NCBI GenBank assembly: GCA_965197635.1 | Contig: OZ240218.1 | Location: 682,001 to 746,000 of the forward strand | Source of the DNA: Bin87 sp965197635 | Lineage (GTDB): Bacteria > Chloroflexota > Dehalococcoidia > Lucifugimonadales > UBA3495 | Length of the DNA: 64,000 nucleotides | Reading direction: 5' to 3' | In this document: in pieces, positions 1-8,021 of the stretch | How the letters are laid out: each line of letters begins with the position of its first letter | Position numbering within the stretch: position 1 is the stretch's first letter | Translations under genes and position numbers: made by a program | The notes under the pieces: model-generated | Told to the model about the DNA's origin: nothing | The model's database searches: none | The model's input: the letters and a program-made list of their open reading frames with translations, nothing else

Positions 1-880
1 GCCGCACCGGCGTGGCGTCGGGCGCACTCGCGAAGGGAGTGTAGCTGGTTTCGGCCACGTCGGCGGCGCCCTCCATCCAGTAAGGGATGGGCGTCCAGTC
101 CTCTTCAGGTATGGCTGCGATGAGATTGCGCAACTGGGCGTGCTGGCGAATGGTGATGGAGAAGCGGACCTTCATCTTGCGGCAGACGGCGACGATGTCG
201 TGGTTGTAGAAGCCGCTGTCGGCCCGCATGGTGAGCGGTCCGGTGGCTCCGGCGCAGCGCACTCGCCTTACCGTCTCTCGCAGGAAGTGGGCCGCGCCGC
301 GAGCGGTGTTGGCGCGTCCCTGGCGCAGCCGAGCCATCAGCACGTCGCCGGCGCCAGCGGCGACGGCGAACAGCGGGTGATAGCCCCGCTGGCCGGTGTA
401 GGTGTGGCGGCGCGCCCCTTCCTTGGCCGGACCGTAGGTCTCACAGATGGTGGAGTCCAGGTCGATGGTCAACGGATCATCGCCCGGTCCGGCCCCGGCG
501 CCCCAGGCTCGGGCCAGCGCCTCACGGCTCACCCGATCCAGCTGCCGCGCGTGGCCCCAACGGAAACTCCGCAGGAACGTACCCAACGTGGACGGCGCCT
601 TGACCACACAGCCCAGCACCTGCTCGGTCCCGCCAGCGCGCAGCGCGTCGGCGTCGTCGATGCAGTCGCCACCGGCCAGGGCCGACGCCACCAGGGTCAG
701 CATCTTGTCCCCAGCATTCGCACGACCCGGTGCATCTCCCAAGTCAACGTGGCGGTCCACCAGTTCGCCCAGACCCAGGTGATGGGCCAGCGTGACCGGC
801 AGGATCAGTCCGGCGTTGGCCACCAGGCGGTGATCGTCGAAGGCGACCTGGATGCGCTCAAGGCGCTCAGGTGGTAGCAT
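1..880 (-). CDS. IS1380-family DDE transposase, N-terminal part (3' end outside the window)
   Basis: An open reading frame runs from ATG at 880 to the window edge, about 293 codons, without a stop. It shows the usual IS1380 order: an N-terminal FDDHRLVANAG segment, a GDKM segment, the first catalytic Asp in LTIDLDSTICE, and a second Asp-containing block MRADSGFYNHD. AAGGAG lies 13 bases before the ATG. Unlike the copy at 59088-60528, this one keeps the first catalytic block and has no frameshift in the visible part, so it may be active. It would catalyse cut-and-paste movement of the element. The family call rests on motif recognition. Confidence 0.85.
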   Translation of the reverse strand, partial: MLPPERLERIQVAFDDHRLVANAGLILPVTLAHHLGLGELVDRHVDLGDAPGRANAGDKMLTLVASALAGGDCIDDADALRAGGTEQVLGCVVKAPSTLGTFLRSFRWGHARQLDRVSREALARAWGAGAGPGDDPLTIDLDSTICETYGPAKEGARRHTYTGQRGYHPLFAVAAGAGDVLMARLRQGRANTARGAAHFLRETVRRVRCAGATGPLTMRADSGFYNHDIVAVCRKMKVRFSITIRQHAQLRNLIAAIPEEDWTPIPYWMEGAADVAETSYTPFASAPDATPVR

Positions 881-1000
881 CCGTTGGGTGCTCCTTGTTC
901 CGGGTTGGTTTGGTGTCTCACAAACCATTATCCCCGAAGCCGGGAGCACTTTTTCAACCCTTCAGCACGACACCAACCTCATCCTTTCGGTGGATTGGGG
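1..1000 (-). mobile_element. IS1380-family element, copy 1, cut by window edge
   Basis: The outer end reads, inward on the minus strand, CCCCAATCCACCGAAA, ending at about 1000. The same terminal sequence bounds a second IS1380 copy at 58824-60649. The element enters the window from the left; its other end and target duplication are not visible. Its insertion replaced the last codons of the DUF4258-like gene at 962-1225. Confidence 0.8.
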
Positions 1001-1225
1001 GTAAGCGGTAATGATGAGAATGCTATCGGGTTCCGAGGAGAGCGAGTAAATGACCTTCAGGTAGCGGCCGGCGTGGGTTTGCCCATGGGCTATGCGCGAA
1101 TTACCGCTCCCGCGTCTGACTTCAACCGGCTCTTCCAGAACATCCTCCACTTCGTACTCTTCGACACCGTGTCGGTATATGTGTGGCACTCCTGTCTCTA
1201 GGTCAGTGTAAAACCGGATATACAT
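962..1225 (-). CDS. DUF4258/BrnT-like small toxin, C-terminus replaced by IS1380 sequence
   Basis: The 87-codon frame begins MYIRFYTDLE and carries the HGVEEYEVEDVL, GRYLKVIY and ILIITAYP blocks, which resemble DUF4258 or BrnT-type RelE-fold toxins. It lies downstream of the HicB-like gene and overlaps its 3' end by 23 bases, the usual toxin-antitoxin arrangement. The last native residues are about ITAYP. The following ten codons (QSTERMRLVS and a Cys) are read from the terminal repeat of the IS1380 element, so the native C-terminus is lost. Whether the truncated protein is active is unknown. Confidence 0.55.
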   Translation of the reverse strand: MYIRFYTDLETGVPHIYRHGVEEYEVEDVLEEPVEVRRGSGNSRIAHGQTHAGRYLKVIYSLSSEPDSILIITAYPQSTERMRLVSC

Positions 1226-1406
1226 CGCCCAACCGATGCAGTATCTCAGCGGCCAACGCTACCTCGAAGAATAGCTTCAAAGCCTCCGTGAGGTTGACCC
1301 GGGCCTCGGCTACGGTGTCGCCCTGGCTGGCGATGTCCAGTTCGGGGCACGGGGCGACGTACATATGGTTCTCGCGTTCTATGATAGCCGTAAGTTGTTT
1401 TATCAT
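1203..1406 (-). CDS. HicB-family (UPF0150) antitoxin
   Basis: A 67-residue protein with the HicB partial RNase H-fold signature: MYVAPCPELDIASQGDT followed by VAEARVNLTEALKLFFE. A strong GAGGAGG lies 8 bases before the ATG at 1406. It is the upstream gene of a pair with the DUF4258-like protein at 962-1225, and in such pairs it would neutralise the toxin. No separate DNA-binding domain is visible, so autoregulation is not evident from the sequence. Confidence 0.75.
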   Translation of the reverse strand: MIKQLTAIIERENHMYVAPCPELDIASQGDTVAEARVNLTEALKLFFEVALAAEILHRLGDVYPVLH

Positions 1407-1554
1407 GGTGCCTACCTCCTCGCAGGTGGTCCTTCACCGACGGCAAACAGTTGACTTAGATCAATTAGAACGCGCCTGACGCCTCGGAATGCACCGTGAT
1501 CTCAAATGAGCCCCCGCCCCGTGGCGTTTGAGCAACGGCGATTGTCAATTCAGG

Positions 1555-1560
1555 TATAAT
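1555..1560 (+). promoter_or_regulatory. possible -10 element (TATAAT)
   Basis: A perfect TATAAT lies 28 bases before the first possible start of the gene at 1589. No good -35 hexamer sits 16-18 bases upstream, so this is a weak call. It is in the right place to drive the two-gene module that follows. Confidence 0.3.
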
Positions 1561-1588
1561 AGTAAACTCCTACGATACCGGACATGAT

Positions 1589-2653
1589 ATGGTCATGGTC
1601 ACGGTCACTCCACCGCAAACCCTAGGTGTCAACACAATGCCTCTGACATACACCTACTGCGCTCTCGTTCACCCGGCTTCCAGTACACGCGCCGGCACCC
1701 AGCTTAATCAAGTGGCCGCAACGCAAACCGGACAGTTGCTTGATTTGCTCCTTGATATTTTCTATCGCGCCGAATCAGAATGCGACATGGATCTGGTCTT
1801 CAAACCGGATATGCACCGAGCACAGAACAACGAATGCCGAAACGCCCTCATGGCATTTGTGCGAAACCCGTCGGTTCACACTGGAGAGATCATAGCCCGG
1901 CGACTAGAGACAGTCACGCCACCGCAAGCCGGAGTGGCCCTGCTATTTTTGTTGCTCGGCACTGATAACAAAGGCCAGCACCGGCTAGTAGTTTCACGTT
2001 TTTCTGCTGAAACTGGAATACTCGCTCAAGAAGTCGGCCAGAGTTTGTCTCTAAAATTTATTGAGCAAATATTTTTGAAGAACGCCTTTGCTTATAAAAG
2101 TGCCTTCTTCAAGACGGAAGATATTGCGGCAGATTTCCCAGGTGGCCGCACAATGGATCGTCAAGCACGGAATACCGGCAAACCCGCCAAATATTGGGTA
2201 CAGGAATTCCTACAATCAGAACTCTTGACTACCGACGCGAGTGGGACGCAGTTCTTGGCTAAAGCGTTAGACGAAGCAGTCAAAAGCGAGAAAGACGGTC
2301 GATTAAAGCAAGAACTACTATCAGCGACTACTCTAATTAGGGGATTCGATGGCTTCACTCAATCCACTGAATCTATGCTGACGACTTTGCCGCTCACTGA
2401 ACCCGCCGTGCAGGCCATTACAGCCCGTTTCTCTAGGCCCGAATCAATGCGCGACGTGTTCAGGTTTAATGCAGCCGAATACGATAAGCATATACGTTAT
2501 CAAACCGTCGAACTGGACAATGGAGCTACCCTAACTGCGGTGAATGGTGATTTTTCGGAGGTGTTTCAAGAAGAGATCGTTAGCGACGATGGGAGGGTGC
2601 GGTTTACTACGGAGGGCAACATCTTGGATAGGCGTATCAGGAGAGTGAAATGA
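1589..2653 (+). CDS. unknown protein, likely partner of the RelA/SpoT-domain protein
   Basis: This 354-residue protein could also start at the internal ATG at 1637, because the first 16 residues look unlike a conserved N-terminus. I recognise no family. It is soluble, with no signal peptide or membrane segment. A central block around HRLVVSRFSAE and FLKNAFAYKSAFF faintly recalls the NdpA nucleoid-associated fold, which I would not rely on. The next gene starts inside its stop codon (ATGA overlap at 2650-2653), so the two are translationally coupled. The pair is clearly more AT-rich than its neighbours, suggesting recent transfer. By position it could be the antitoxin or a sensor for the downstream alarmone-synthetase-like protein; this is inference. 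Confidence 0.6.
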   Translation: MVMVTVTPPQTLGVNTMPLTYTYCALVHPASSTRAGTQLNQVAATQTGQLLDLLLDIFYRAESECDMDLVFKPDMHRAQNNECRNALMAFVRNPSVHTGEIIARRLETVTPPQAGVALLFLLLGTDNKGQHRLVVSRFSAETGILAQEVGQSLSLKFIEQIFLKNAFAYKSAFFKTEDIAADFPGGRTMDRQARNTGKPAKYWVQEFLQSELLTTDASGTQFLAKALDEAVKSEKDGRLKQELLSATTLIRGFDGFTQSTESMLTTLPLTEPAVQAITARFSRPESMRDVFRFNAAEYDKHIRYQTVELDNGATLTAVNGDFSEVFQEEIVSDDGRVRFTTEGNILDRRIRRVK

Positions 2654-3264
2654 CTCAATCGAGAAGTTACGAGGACAGGTACAGTTTGCTGTTTCCCGTC
2701 CGAGATGCGCTCGAGACACGTTTATCGGAAATTTGCTCTAATATATCGCACGTGGATCGGGTTGCCTGTCGAGTAAAAACACCGGATAGCTTTGCTCAAA
2801 AGGCTACGAAACTAGATGCAGATGGTTGGCCTATCTATGCAGCCCCGTTGTCCCAAATCCAAGATCAGATAGGTGCTCGCATTTTGGTCCTTTACCTGAG
2901 TGACATACGCAATGTAGAAGAAGTAGTAGTGCCATATTTTCGGGAAGCCGAACACAAAACCATCGAACCTAGTCCAACATCATTTGGATATTTCGGCGAA
3001 CATTGGGTATTGGCACTACCCAACAACATCGTCCCATCAACGGTAGACCTCGACGAAGTGCCACCATTTTTCGAGCTTCAAATTAAGACACTTTTCCAGT
3101 ACGCTTGGTCCGAAACCGAACATGATCTGGGTTACAAGTCCACACATTTCCTAACTCCCTCACAAAGACGGTTGTTCGCATATGCATCGTCGCACGCTTG
3201 GGGCGCCGACAAAGTTTTCGAGGAATTGATTGAAGAACTCGTGAACGGCGAAACGGCGAGCTAG
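2650..3264 (+). CDS. RelA/SpoT-domain (alarmone synthetase-like) protein, possible toxSAS
   Basis: A 204-residue single-domain protein with the synthetase core. Visible elements are the RVKT pyrophosphate-site block (41-44) followed by Ser47 and Lys51, DQIGARI with Asp72, FGYFGEHWV (112-120), and FFELQIKT with the catalytic-type Glu142, then YAWSETEHD (151-159). No HD hydrolase, TGS or ACT domain is present, so it is a small alarmone synthetase rather than a long RSH protein. Small synthetases encoded with a coupled neighbour include known toxins that make (pp)pApp or pyrophosphorylate tRNA. Whether this one does so, or makes ordinary (p)ppGpp, cannot be read from sequence. Confidence 0.8.
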   Translation: MTQSRSYEDRYSLLFPVRDALETRLSEICSNISHVDRVACRVKTPDSFAQKATKLDADGWPIYAAPLSQIQDQIGARILVLYLSDIRNVEEVVVPYFREAEHKTIEPSPTSFGYFGEHWVLALPNNIVPSTVDLDEVPPFFELQIKTLFQYAWSETEHDLGYKSTHFLTPSQRRLFAYASSHAWGADKVFEELIEELVNGETAS

Positions 3265-3285
3265 TTGGCCGCTCGACGGTGCCAG

Positions 3286-3308
3286 ACCGTCGCTATCCCA
3301 GCGACGGT
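3286..3308. terminator. hairpin between convergent genes
   Basis: ACCGTCGCT, five-base loop, AGCGACGGT: a perfect 9-bp stem between the convergent genes ending at 3264 and 3315. There is no T-run, so it is at best a weak bidirectional terminator. Confidence 0.45.
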
Positions 3309-3314
3309 CATCCC

Positions 3315-4922
3315 CTACGTAAACGGCGTGGGCATCATGCTTACCGGCACCTCGATCAGCGTGGGCGCGTCAACCGCAATCGCCTCTCGCACTGCCGATT
3401 CCAGCGCTTCCGGTCCTGCGGCGCGGACGCCGCGGACGCCGTAGGCTTCGGCGAGCTTGACGAAGTCGGGATTGTGGAGCTCGGCTCCCACGGCGCGGCC
3501 GTTGAACTGGTTGACCTGGTCGCGCAGGACGTTGCCGTAGGCGTTGTCGTTGAACACCACCGCCACCACGTTGATGTCGTGCTGCACCGCCGTGGCCAGC
3601 TCCTGGGAGTTGAACAGAAACCCGCCGTCGCCGCACAAGGCCACCACCGGACGGTCGGGCTGGGCGACCTTGGCACCCAGCGCGGTGGGATAGGCGTAGC
3701 CCAGGTTGCCGGAGTAGCTGGACGTGATGAACGTGCGCGGCTCGTAGGTGGGCCAGAAGGCACGGGCGTAGTAACCCAGCTGGGTCATGCCGGACACCAG
3801 GATGCCATCCTCCGGCACCGCGGAGCGCACCGCCGCCAGGTAGGATTCCTGTGGCTCCGGGCGCAACGCTGATTCTTGCCGTCGTTCCCGTAGGGCCGCC
3901 GTCTCTGACGCGAAGGATGGGCGCGAACCCAGGTCGATGGTCTCGGCCAGCCTGGCGTCCACCTGGTCCATCACGGTGCGGGCGTCGCCAGCGATGCCGT
4001 AGGTGTTATCCCAGTTGCGGCCCAGCTCGTCGGGGTCGATGTCAATCTGAACCACTCGCTGGCCGTCCAGCCACATGGGAAAGGCCATGCGGCTGCCCAC
4101 GCCCAGGATGACGTCGAAATGGGGTTCCTCCTTGGCGACAGGGTCGTTGCGGAGTCGTAGCGCACCCAGGGCCAGGGGATGCCGGTCGTCGATGACTCCC
4201 TTGCCCTCGGCGGTGGTGATGACCGGCGCCTGCAAACGCTCGGCGAGACGCACCAGCGCCTCCGACCCCTCGGACGATATGACGCCGCCGCCGGCCCAGA
4301 TGAGCGGGTGCCGCGCCCCGGCCAGGATGCGGGCGGCCTCGGCTACCTGCTCGTCCGGCGCGGCGGGCCGGGGGTAGCCCTCGGCTTCGATCAGCGTCAC
4401 GGCACCCGGCTCGGCCATGGTCTCCGGCGGCATCTCGATCTCTACCGGACGCGGCCGGCCGGTGGTCAACTGCCGGAAGGCTTCATGCACCGCTTCGGGG
4501 GTCTCCTCGGTGGTCATCATCCGCCGCACGTACTTGGTGATGGGGCGGATGCAGTCCTGCTGGTCGTTCACCTCGTGCAGGATGCCCCGGTCCGCGCCGA
4601 TGAGGTCGCGCTCAATCTGGCCCGAAACCACCAGCACCGGCGATGACGCTGAGTATGCCGTGCTGATGGCGGCCGATGCGTTGAGCAGGCCAGGTCCGGG
4701 AACCATCAACGCCGTGCCCACGCCGCCGCTGGCCCGCGCATACCCGTCGGCCATGTAGGCGGTGGCTTGCTCGTGGCGCGTGGTGATGAGACGGATGCCC
4801 GGCACGTCGTTCAGCGCGTCCAGCGCATGGTACAACTGCACGCCGGGGAGCCCGAAGATGACGCGAACTCCCTCCAGGTACAAAGAGCGCATGAGAGCCT
4901 GGCCGCCGGTCATGGTGGGCAT
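3315..4922 (-). CDS. thiamine diphosphate-dependent enzyme, acetolactate synthase/benzoylformate decarboxylase type
   Basis: The 535-residue protein has the three-domain ThDP fold. The N-terminal domain has the cofactor-activating Glu in TTRHEQATAYMADGYARA. A middle Rossmann-like domain (about 190-330) contains WAGGGV. The C-terminal domain carries the ThDP/Mg motif CGDGGFLFNSQEL followed by FNDNAYGNV. Length and layout fit acetolactate synthase large subunits and related 2-keto-acid decarboxylases or carboligases. No regulatory subunit gene is adjacent, so a biosynthetic IlvB role is doubtful and a catabolic 2-keto-acid role is equally possible. The ATG at 4922 is preceded by AGGAAGG. Confidence 0.85.
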   Translation of the reverse strand: MPTMTGGQALMRSLYLEGVRVIFGLPGVQLYHALDALNDVPGIRLITTRHEQATAYMADGYARASGGVGTALMVPGPGLLNASAAISTAYSASSPVLVVSGQIERDLIGADRGILHEVNDQQDCIRPITKYVRRMMTTEETPEAVHEAFRQLTTGRPRPVEIEMPPETMAEPGAVTLIEAEGYPRPAAPDEQVAEAARILAGARHPLIWAGGGVISSEGSEALVRLAERLQAPVITTAEGKGVIDDRHPLALGALRLRNDPVAKEEPHFDVILGVGSRMAFPMWLDGQRVVQIDIDPDELGRNWDNTYGIAGDARTVMDQVDARLAETIDLGSRPSFASETAALRERRQESALRPEPQESYLAAVRSAVPEDGILVSGMTQLGYYARAFWPTYEPRTFITSSYSGNLGYAYPTALGAKVAQPDRPVVALCGDGGFLFNSQELATAVQHDINVVAVVFNDNAYGNVLRDQVNQFNGRAVGAELHNPDFVKLAEAYGVRGVRAAGPEALESAVREAIAVDAPTLIEVPVSMMPTPFT

Positions 4923-5018
4923 GATGAAACCTTCCTATCTACTGCAATGATTCAACCCGCCCTACTAAAGAACCTGCCGGTGGGCGGGGCCGGCCTACCA
5001 TAGCACACCGCCCCCAAC

Positions 5019-5113
5019 CTGTCATGGCGGGCGAAGCGTGGCAATCTCGTTGGCGATGCGAAGACTTTTACAGCAGTGAGATTGCCACGTCGCTGCGCTC
5101 CTCGCAATGACAG
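5019..5113. repeat. dispersed palindromic intergenic repeat, copy 1
   Basis: The ends are imperfect inverted repeats: CTGTCATGGCGGGCGAAGCG on the left, and CTGTCATTGCGAGGAGCG on the right read in reverse. Both lead to an inner GTGGCAATCTC. Related copies lie at 53172-53247 and 54253-54384. All are intergenic. This type of repeat is common in many bacterial genomes and can fold into a long hairpin. Confidence 0.75.
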
Positions 5114-5136
5114 ATTGGCCGTGTGTGGCCGACAAA

Positions 5137-6015
5137 TCACGCGACGGCGGGCATGACCTCTGCGGCGATGGTTTCCATGGCCGGGAATACCTCTGCGGGA
5201 TCGCCGGAGTAGGGGGAGACGACGAGGCGCGACACTCCCACGTCGGCGAAGGCCTGGGCATTGGCGCGCATTTCGGCCGGCTCGGTGCCGAGAGTCAAAC
5301 GGCCAGGACGCCCTCCCTGTAAGGGGACGCTGATGGACACGGGGATAGACGCCGGGTCGCGGTCGGCACGTTCGGCCTGTTCATGGAGGTAGCGGATGCC
5401 CTGGGCGAGGTCTTCGGGTGGCATAGCGGTGGGATGCCAGCCGTCGCCGTGACGGGCGGCCCGACGGATGGCGGCGCGGCTGGTGCCGCCGATGAGCAGG
5501 GGGATGCCCTGGGGTCGCACCGGGCGCGGCGAAAAGGCCATATCGGAAAACTGGAAGAAACGCCCATCGTGGCGGGGGTCGTCGTTGCACCAGAGGGTTT
5601 TCATTATCTCGATGGACTCGTCGGTGTACGGGCCACGCTCGGCGAAGGGCACGCCCATGGCCTCCAGCTCGATGTCGATAACGCCGACGCCGACACCCAG
5701 GGCGACGCGCCCGCCGGACAGCTGGTCCAGGGTGGCCGCCTGCTTCGCCAGCCGCATGGGGTTGTGATACGGGAGCACGAGGACACTGGTGCCCAGGGTT
5801 ACGCGCTGGGTCTGGGCGGCGGCGAAGGCCAGGATGGTCAGCGGGTCATAGTACGGGCGATTGCCCAGGCGCTCGTACACGTAGCTGACGTTGAACACGT
5901 GGTCGCTGGCCCAGACGGAGTCGTAGCCCAGCTCCTCGGCGCGGACGGCGGTGCGCACCACGTCTTGCACGTCGGTGAGGCCCTGGTTGTTGGAAAGGGA
6001 AAAGCCGATGTTCAC
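5137..6015 (-). CDS. LLM-class F420-dependent oxidoreductase
   Basis: The 292-residue single-domain luciferase-like TIM barrel starts at GTG 6015, preceded by GAGGTG. Diagnostic blocks are LGYDSVWASDHV, LGTSVLVLPYHNP, LDQLSGGRVALGVGVG and IPLLIGGTS. These match the family of probable F420-dependent (or FMN-dependent) oxidoreductases. Such enzymes transfer hydride to, or oxygenate, small organic substrates in the cytoplasm. The substrate cannot be told from sequence. It is a stand-alone gene with a repeat downstream. Confidence 0.85.
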   Translation of the reverse strand: MNIGFSLSNNQGLTDVQDVVRTAVRAEELGYDSVWASDHVFNVSYVYERLGNRPYYDPLTILAFAAAQTQRVTLGTSVLVLPYHNPMRLAKQAATLDQLSGGRVALGVGVGVIDIELEAMGVPFAERGPYTDESIEIMKTLWCNDDPRHDGRFFQFSDMAFSPRPVRPQGIPLLIGGTSRAAIRRAARHGDGWHPTAMPPEDLAQGIRYLHEQAERADRDPASIPVSISVPLQGGRPGRLTLGTEPAEMRANAQAFADVGVSRLVVSPYSGDPAEVFPAMETIAAEVMPAVA

Positions 6016-6135
6016 GTTTCACCTCGATATTGAGTAGGCACAAGTATAAGCAGAAAGTGCGTACTGTGCTGAATTTTCCTCGTTGACGGGCAGGAGTCGG
6101 CTACGTAGAATCGAAATACGTAACAGGACGGTCGG

Positions 6136-6546
6136 ATGAGCAAGATTTTAAGTTGGTTGAAGGAGAACTCCGGCGGGATATTGGCCCTGATGGCGATTAT
6201 CGGATCGGTGTTCGGCAGCGCCGCCTACATCGTAGGCGAATTGCGGGCGGTTGAGGATGAATTGCGCGCAGAAATGCGGGCCATTGACGCACGCTTGACC
6301 ACTAGCGACGCCCAACTGCGGGAGGAAATCCGGGCCGGCGCCGCCCAACTGCGGGAAGACATTCGCAACCTGGATGCGAAAATGGCGGCCAGCGACGCCC
6401 AACTGCGGCAAGACATCCGCGCCGGAGATGCTGAACTGCGGTTGACTTTGGAAAACCTCAGCAACCGGATCCTGGATATACTCTCCGGACAAACGAGCAC
6501 GTCCGCACGGCACGACTTCCACGGCGGGAAAGTTGGCGGCGGCTGA
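6136..6546 (+). CDS. small membrane-anchored coiled-coil protein
   Basis: The 136-residue protein has one N-terminal membrane segment (about 12-34, GGILALMAIIGSVFGSAAYI). A long amphipathic helix with an internal repeat follows: the DAQLRxxIRAG unit recurs about every 11-33 residues up to residue 110, with a few polar tail residues. It probably forms a membrane-tethered coiled coil. The gene at 27530 has the same design without close identity. No function is assigned. Confidence 0.65.
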   Translation: MSKILSWLKENSGGILALMAIIGSVFGSAAYIVGELRAVEDELRAEMRAIDARLTTSDAQLREEIRAGAAQLREDIRNLDAKMAASDAQLRQDIRAGDAELRLTLENLSNRILDILSGQTSTSARHDFHGGKVGGG

Positions 6547-6566
6547 TTCCCCGTTTAGGGCGCACA

Positions 6567-7517
6567 TCAGTCTTCGAAGAAGCGGCGTGGGTTATCCACC
6601 ATCATGGCCTGGATGTCGGCGTCGCTGGCGCCCAACTCGAGGAGGCGGGGCAGCACGTTGCGGGTGATGAAGAGGTAGCCGTCGGGGTTGAAGGCTTCCC
6701 GCTCCCGGCGCAACTCTTCGGAGGGCTGCACCACCGGGGTGGAATGGTCGTGGGACAGCATCAGGCGGTGGGACCAGCCGGCATCGATCAGCTGCTTGAC
6801 GACCTCGGTGCGAGTTTCCCACCTGGGGGTTTCGGGAGTGCGCCCGCCGGGATAACGGTCGAGGCCCAGCCACACGCCTTCTTCCAGCAGGCCGGTGAGG
6901 TAGCCGAGGTCAGTGTCGTCGTTGCTGTGCCCGATGTACACGTTGTTGAGGTCAACGCCCTCGTCCCGCAGGATGCGCACCTGCTCCTCGCCGACGCGGT
7001 CGGGTGACCAGGTGTGGGTGCTGATGCGGGTTCCCGTGGCGTTGCAGGCACGGGCGGCGGCCCGGAGGACGATTTCCTCGTTTTCGGTGATCCCGCCCCG
7101 GTCGCTGGCAACCTTGATGATGCCGGCCTTGACGCCGGATTCCTCGATCCCTTCCTCGATTTCCTTGATGAACAGCGCGGCCACCTTGTCCACAGGCGCG
7201 CCCCAGAAGATGCGAGGGATGGACAGGTGGTTGCCGGTACAGGGGATTGCATGGACGCCGGAGCGGCGGCTGACCTCCTGCATCAGTGGGATGTCGCGGC
7301 CCAAGTCCAGAGTGGTCACGTCAATGATGGTGCGCACTCCGTCGTCATAAGCCTCGGTTAGGGCGGCGGACGCGGCATCGGCGATGGCCTGGCGATCCTG
7401 AAAGCCGGGATAGGCGGCGGCAGTGCCGGCGGCGCCCAGGGTGATGTGCTCGTGGCTGAGGGTGAAGCCGAGGTCGGCGGAATCGACGGGGCCGAGCACG
7501 GTGTTGACTTGCGACAT
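6567..7517 (-). CDS. phosphotriesterase-family metallohydrolase
   Basis: The 316-residue amidohydrolase-superfamily barrel has all the metal-ligand blocks: HEH in TLSHEHITLG, the carbamylated-Lys candidate in GIIKVASDRGG, His in RISTHTW, His in VYIGHSNDD, and the catalytic Asp in LMLSHDHST. GGAGG precedes the ATG at 7517. Family members hydrolyse phosphotriesters or, more often, lactones and other esters with a binuclear metal centre. Lactonase or esterase activity is likelier than true organophosphate hydrolysis, but this is inference. Confidence 0.88.
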   Translation of the reverse strand: MSQVNTVLGPVDSADLGFTLSHEHITLGAAGTAAAYPGFQDRQAIADAASAALTEAYDDGVRTIIDVTTLDLGRDIPLMQEVSRRSGVHAIPCTGNHLSIPRIFWGAPVDKVAALFIKEIEEGIEESGVKAGIIKVASDRGGITENEEIVLRAAARACNATGTRISTHTWSPDRVGEEQVRILRDEGVDLNNVYIGHSNDDTDLGYLTGLLEEGVWLGLDRYPGGRTPETPRWETRTEVVKQLIDAGWSHRLMLSHDHSTPVVQPSEELRREREAFNPDGYLFITRNVLPRLLELGASDADIQAMMVDNPRRFFED

Positions 7518-7583
7518 GGCGGTTGCCTCCAGCGAAGGACGGGTTTTTTACAGGGGTGGACAGGATGAATAGGATAGTCAGAT

Positions 7584-8021
7584 TCAGACCAGGTGGACGA
7601 TTTCGACGTTGCCCCAATGCTGTTGCAGATACTCGGCCACCAGCCGGCGGTGGCAGCGGTCGGGCGTGTCCTCGCTGCACAATAGGCAACTATCGGCGAT
7701 TATATCCTGTGGAATGGCAGCCTGGATGAGGCGGCGTTTAATCAGGGAGTGGAAGATGGGTTCGTATTCATCCCATGTGATGCGCTTCTGGCGGTAGGCG
7801 TCCAGCAAAGCGTCGGTGGGAGACAGACGGGGCAGGTGGATGTAGTCCATGCCACACAGTTCCCGGAGGAACCAGGGAAGGTCGCTCTTTTTGGAGAAAC
7901 CAGCGAGGCCGGAGGTGTTGCGCAGACGTATGTCGACAACGCGCTTCGCGCCGGATTCGCGGAGCAGGCCGAAAAACTGGGCGGCGGATTTACGAGTGAA
8001 ACCGATGGTGTAGAGTTTCAC
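7584..8021 (-). CDS. DUF488-family protein (short form)
   Basis: I choose GTG at 8021 because GGGAGGA sits 6 bases upstream; the longer ATG at 8036 has no such site and overlaps the previous gene further. The resulting 145-residue protein starts VKLYTIGFTRKSA and has the DUF488 features: an early Gly-Phe/His block, VVDIRLRN, and a terminal CSEDTPDRCHRRLVAEYL block with the Cys...Cys-His-Arg pattern. The family is uncharacterised. It overlaps the other DUF488 gene by 4 bases and is last in a five-gene run that starts with HigB. Confidence 0.8.
   Translation of the reverse strand: MKLYTIGFTRKSAAQFFGLLRESGAKRVVDIRLRNTSGLAGFSKKSDLPWFLRELCGMDYIHLPRLSPTDALLDAYRQKRITWDEYEPIFHSLIKRRLIQAAIPQDIIADSCLLCSEDTPDRCHRRLVAEYLQQHWGNVEIVHLV

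Noticed and set aside
1589..2653. Call of NdpA nucleoid-associated protein
   Set aside because: Only faint similarity in one block; not enough to name it.
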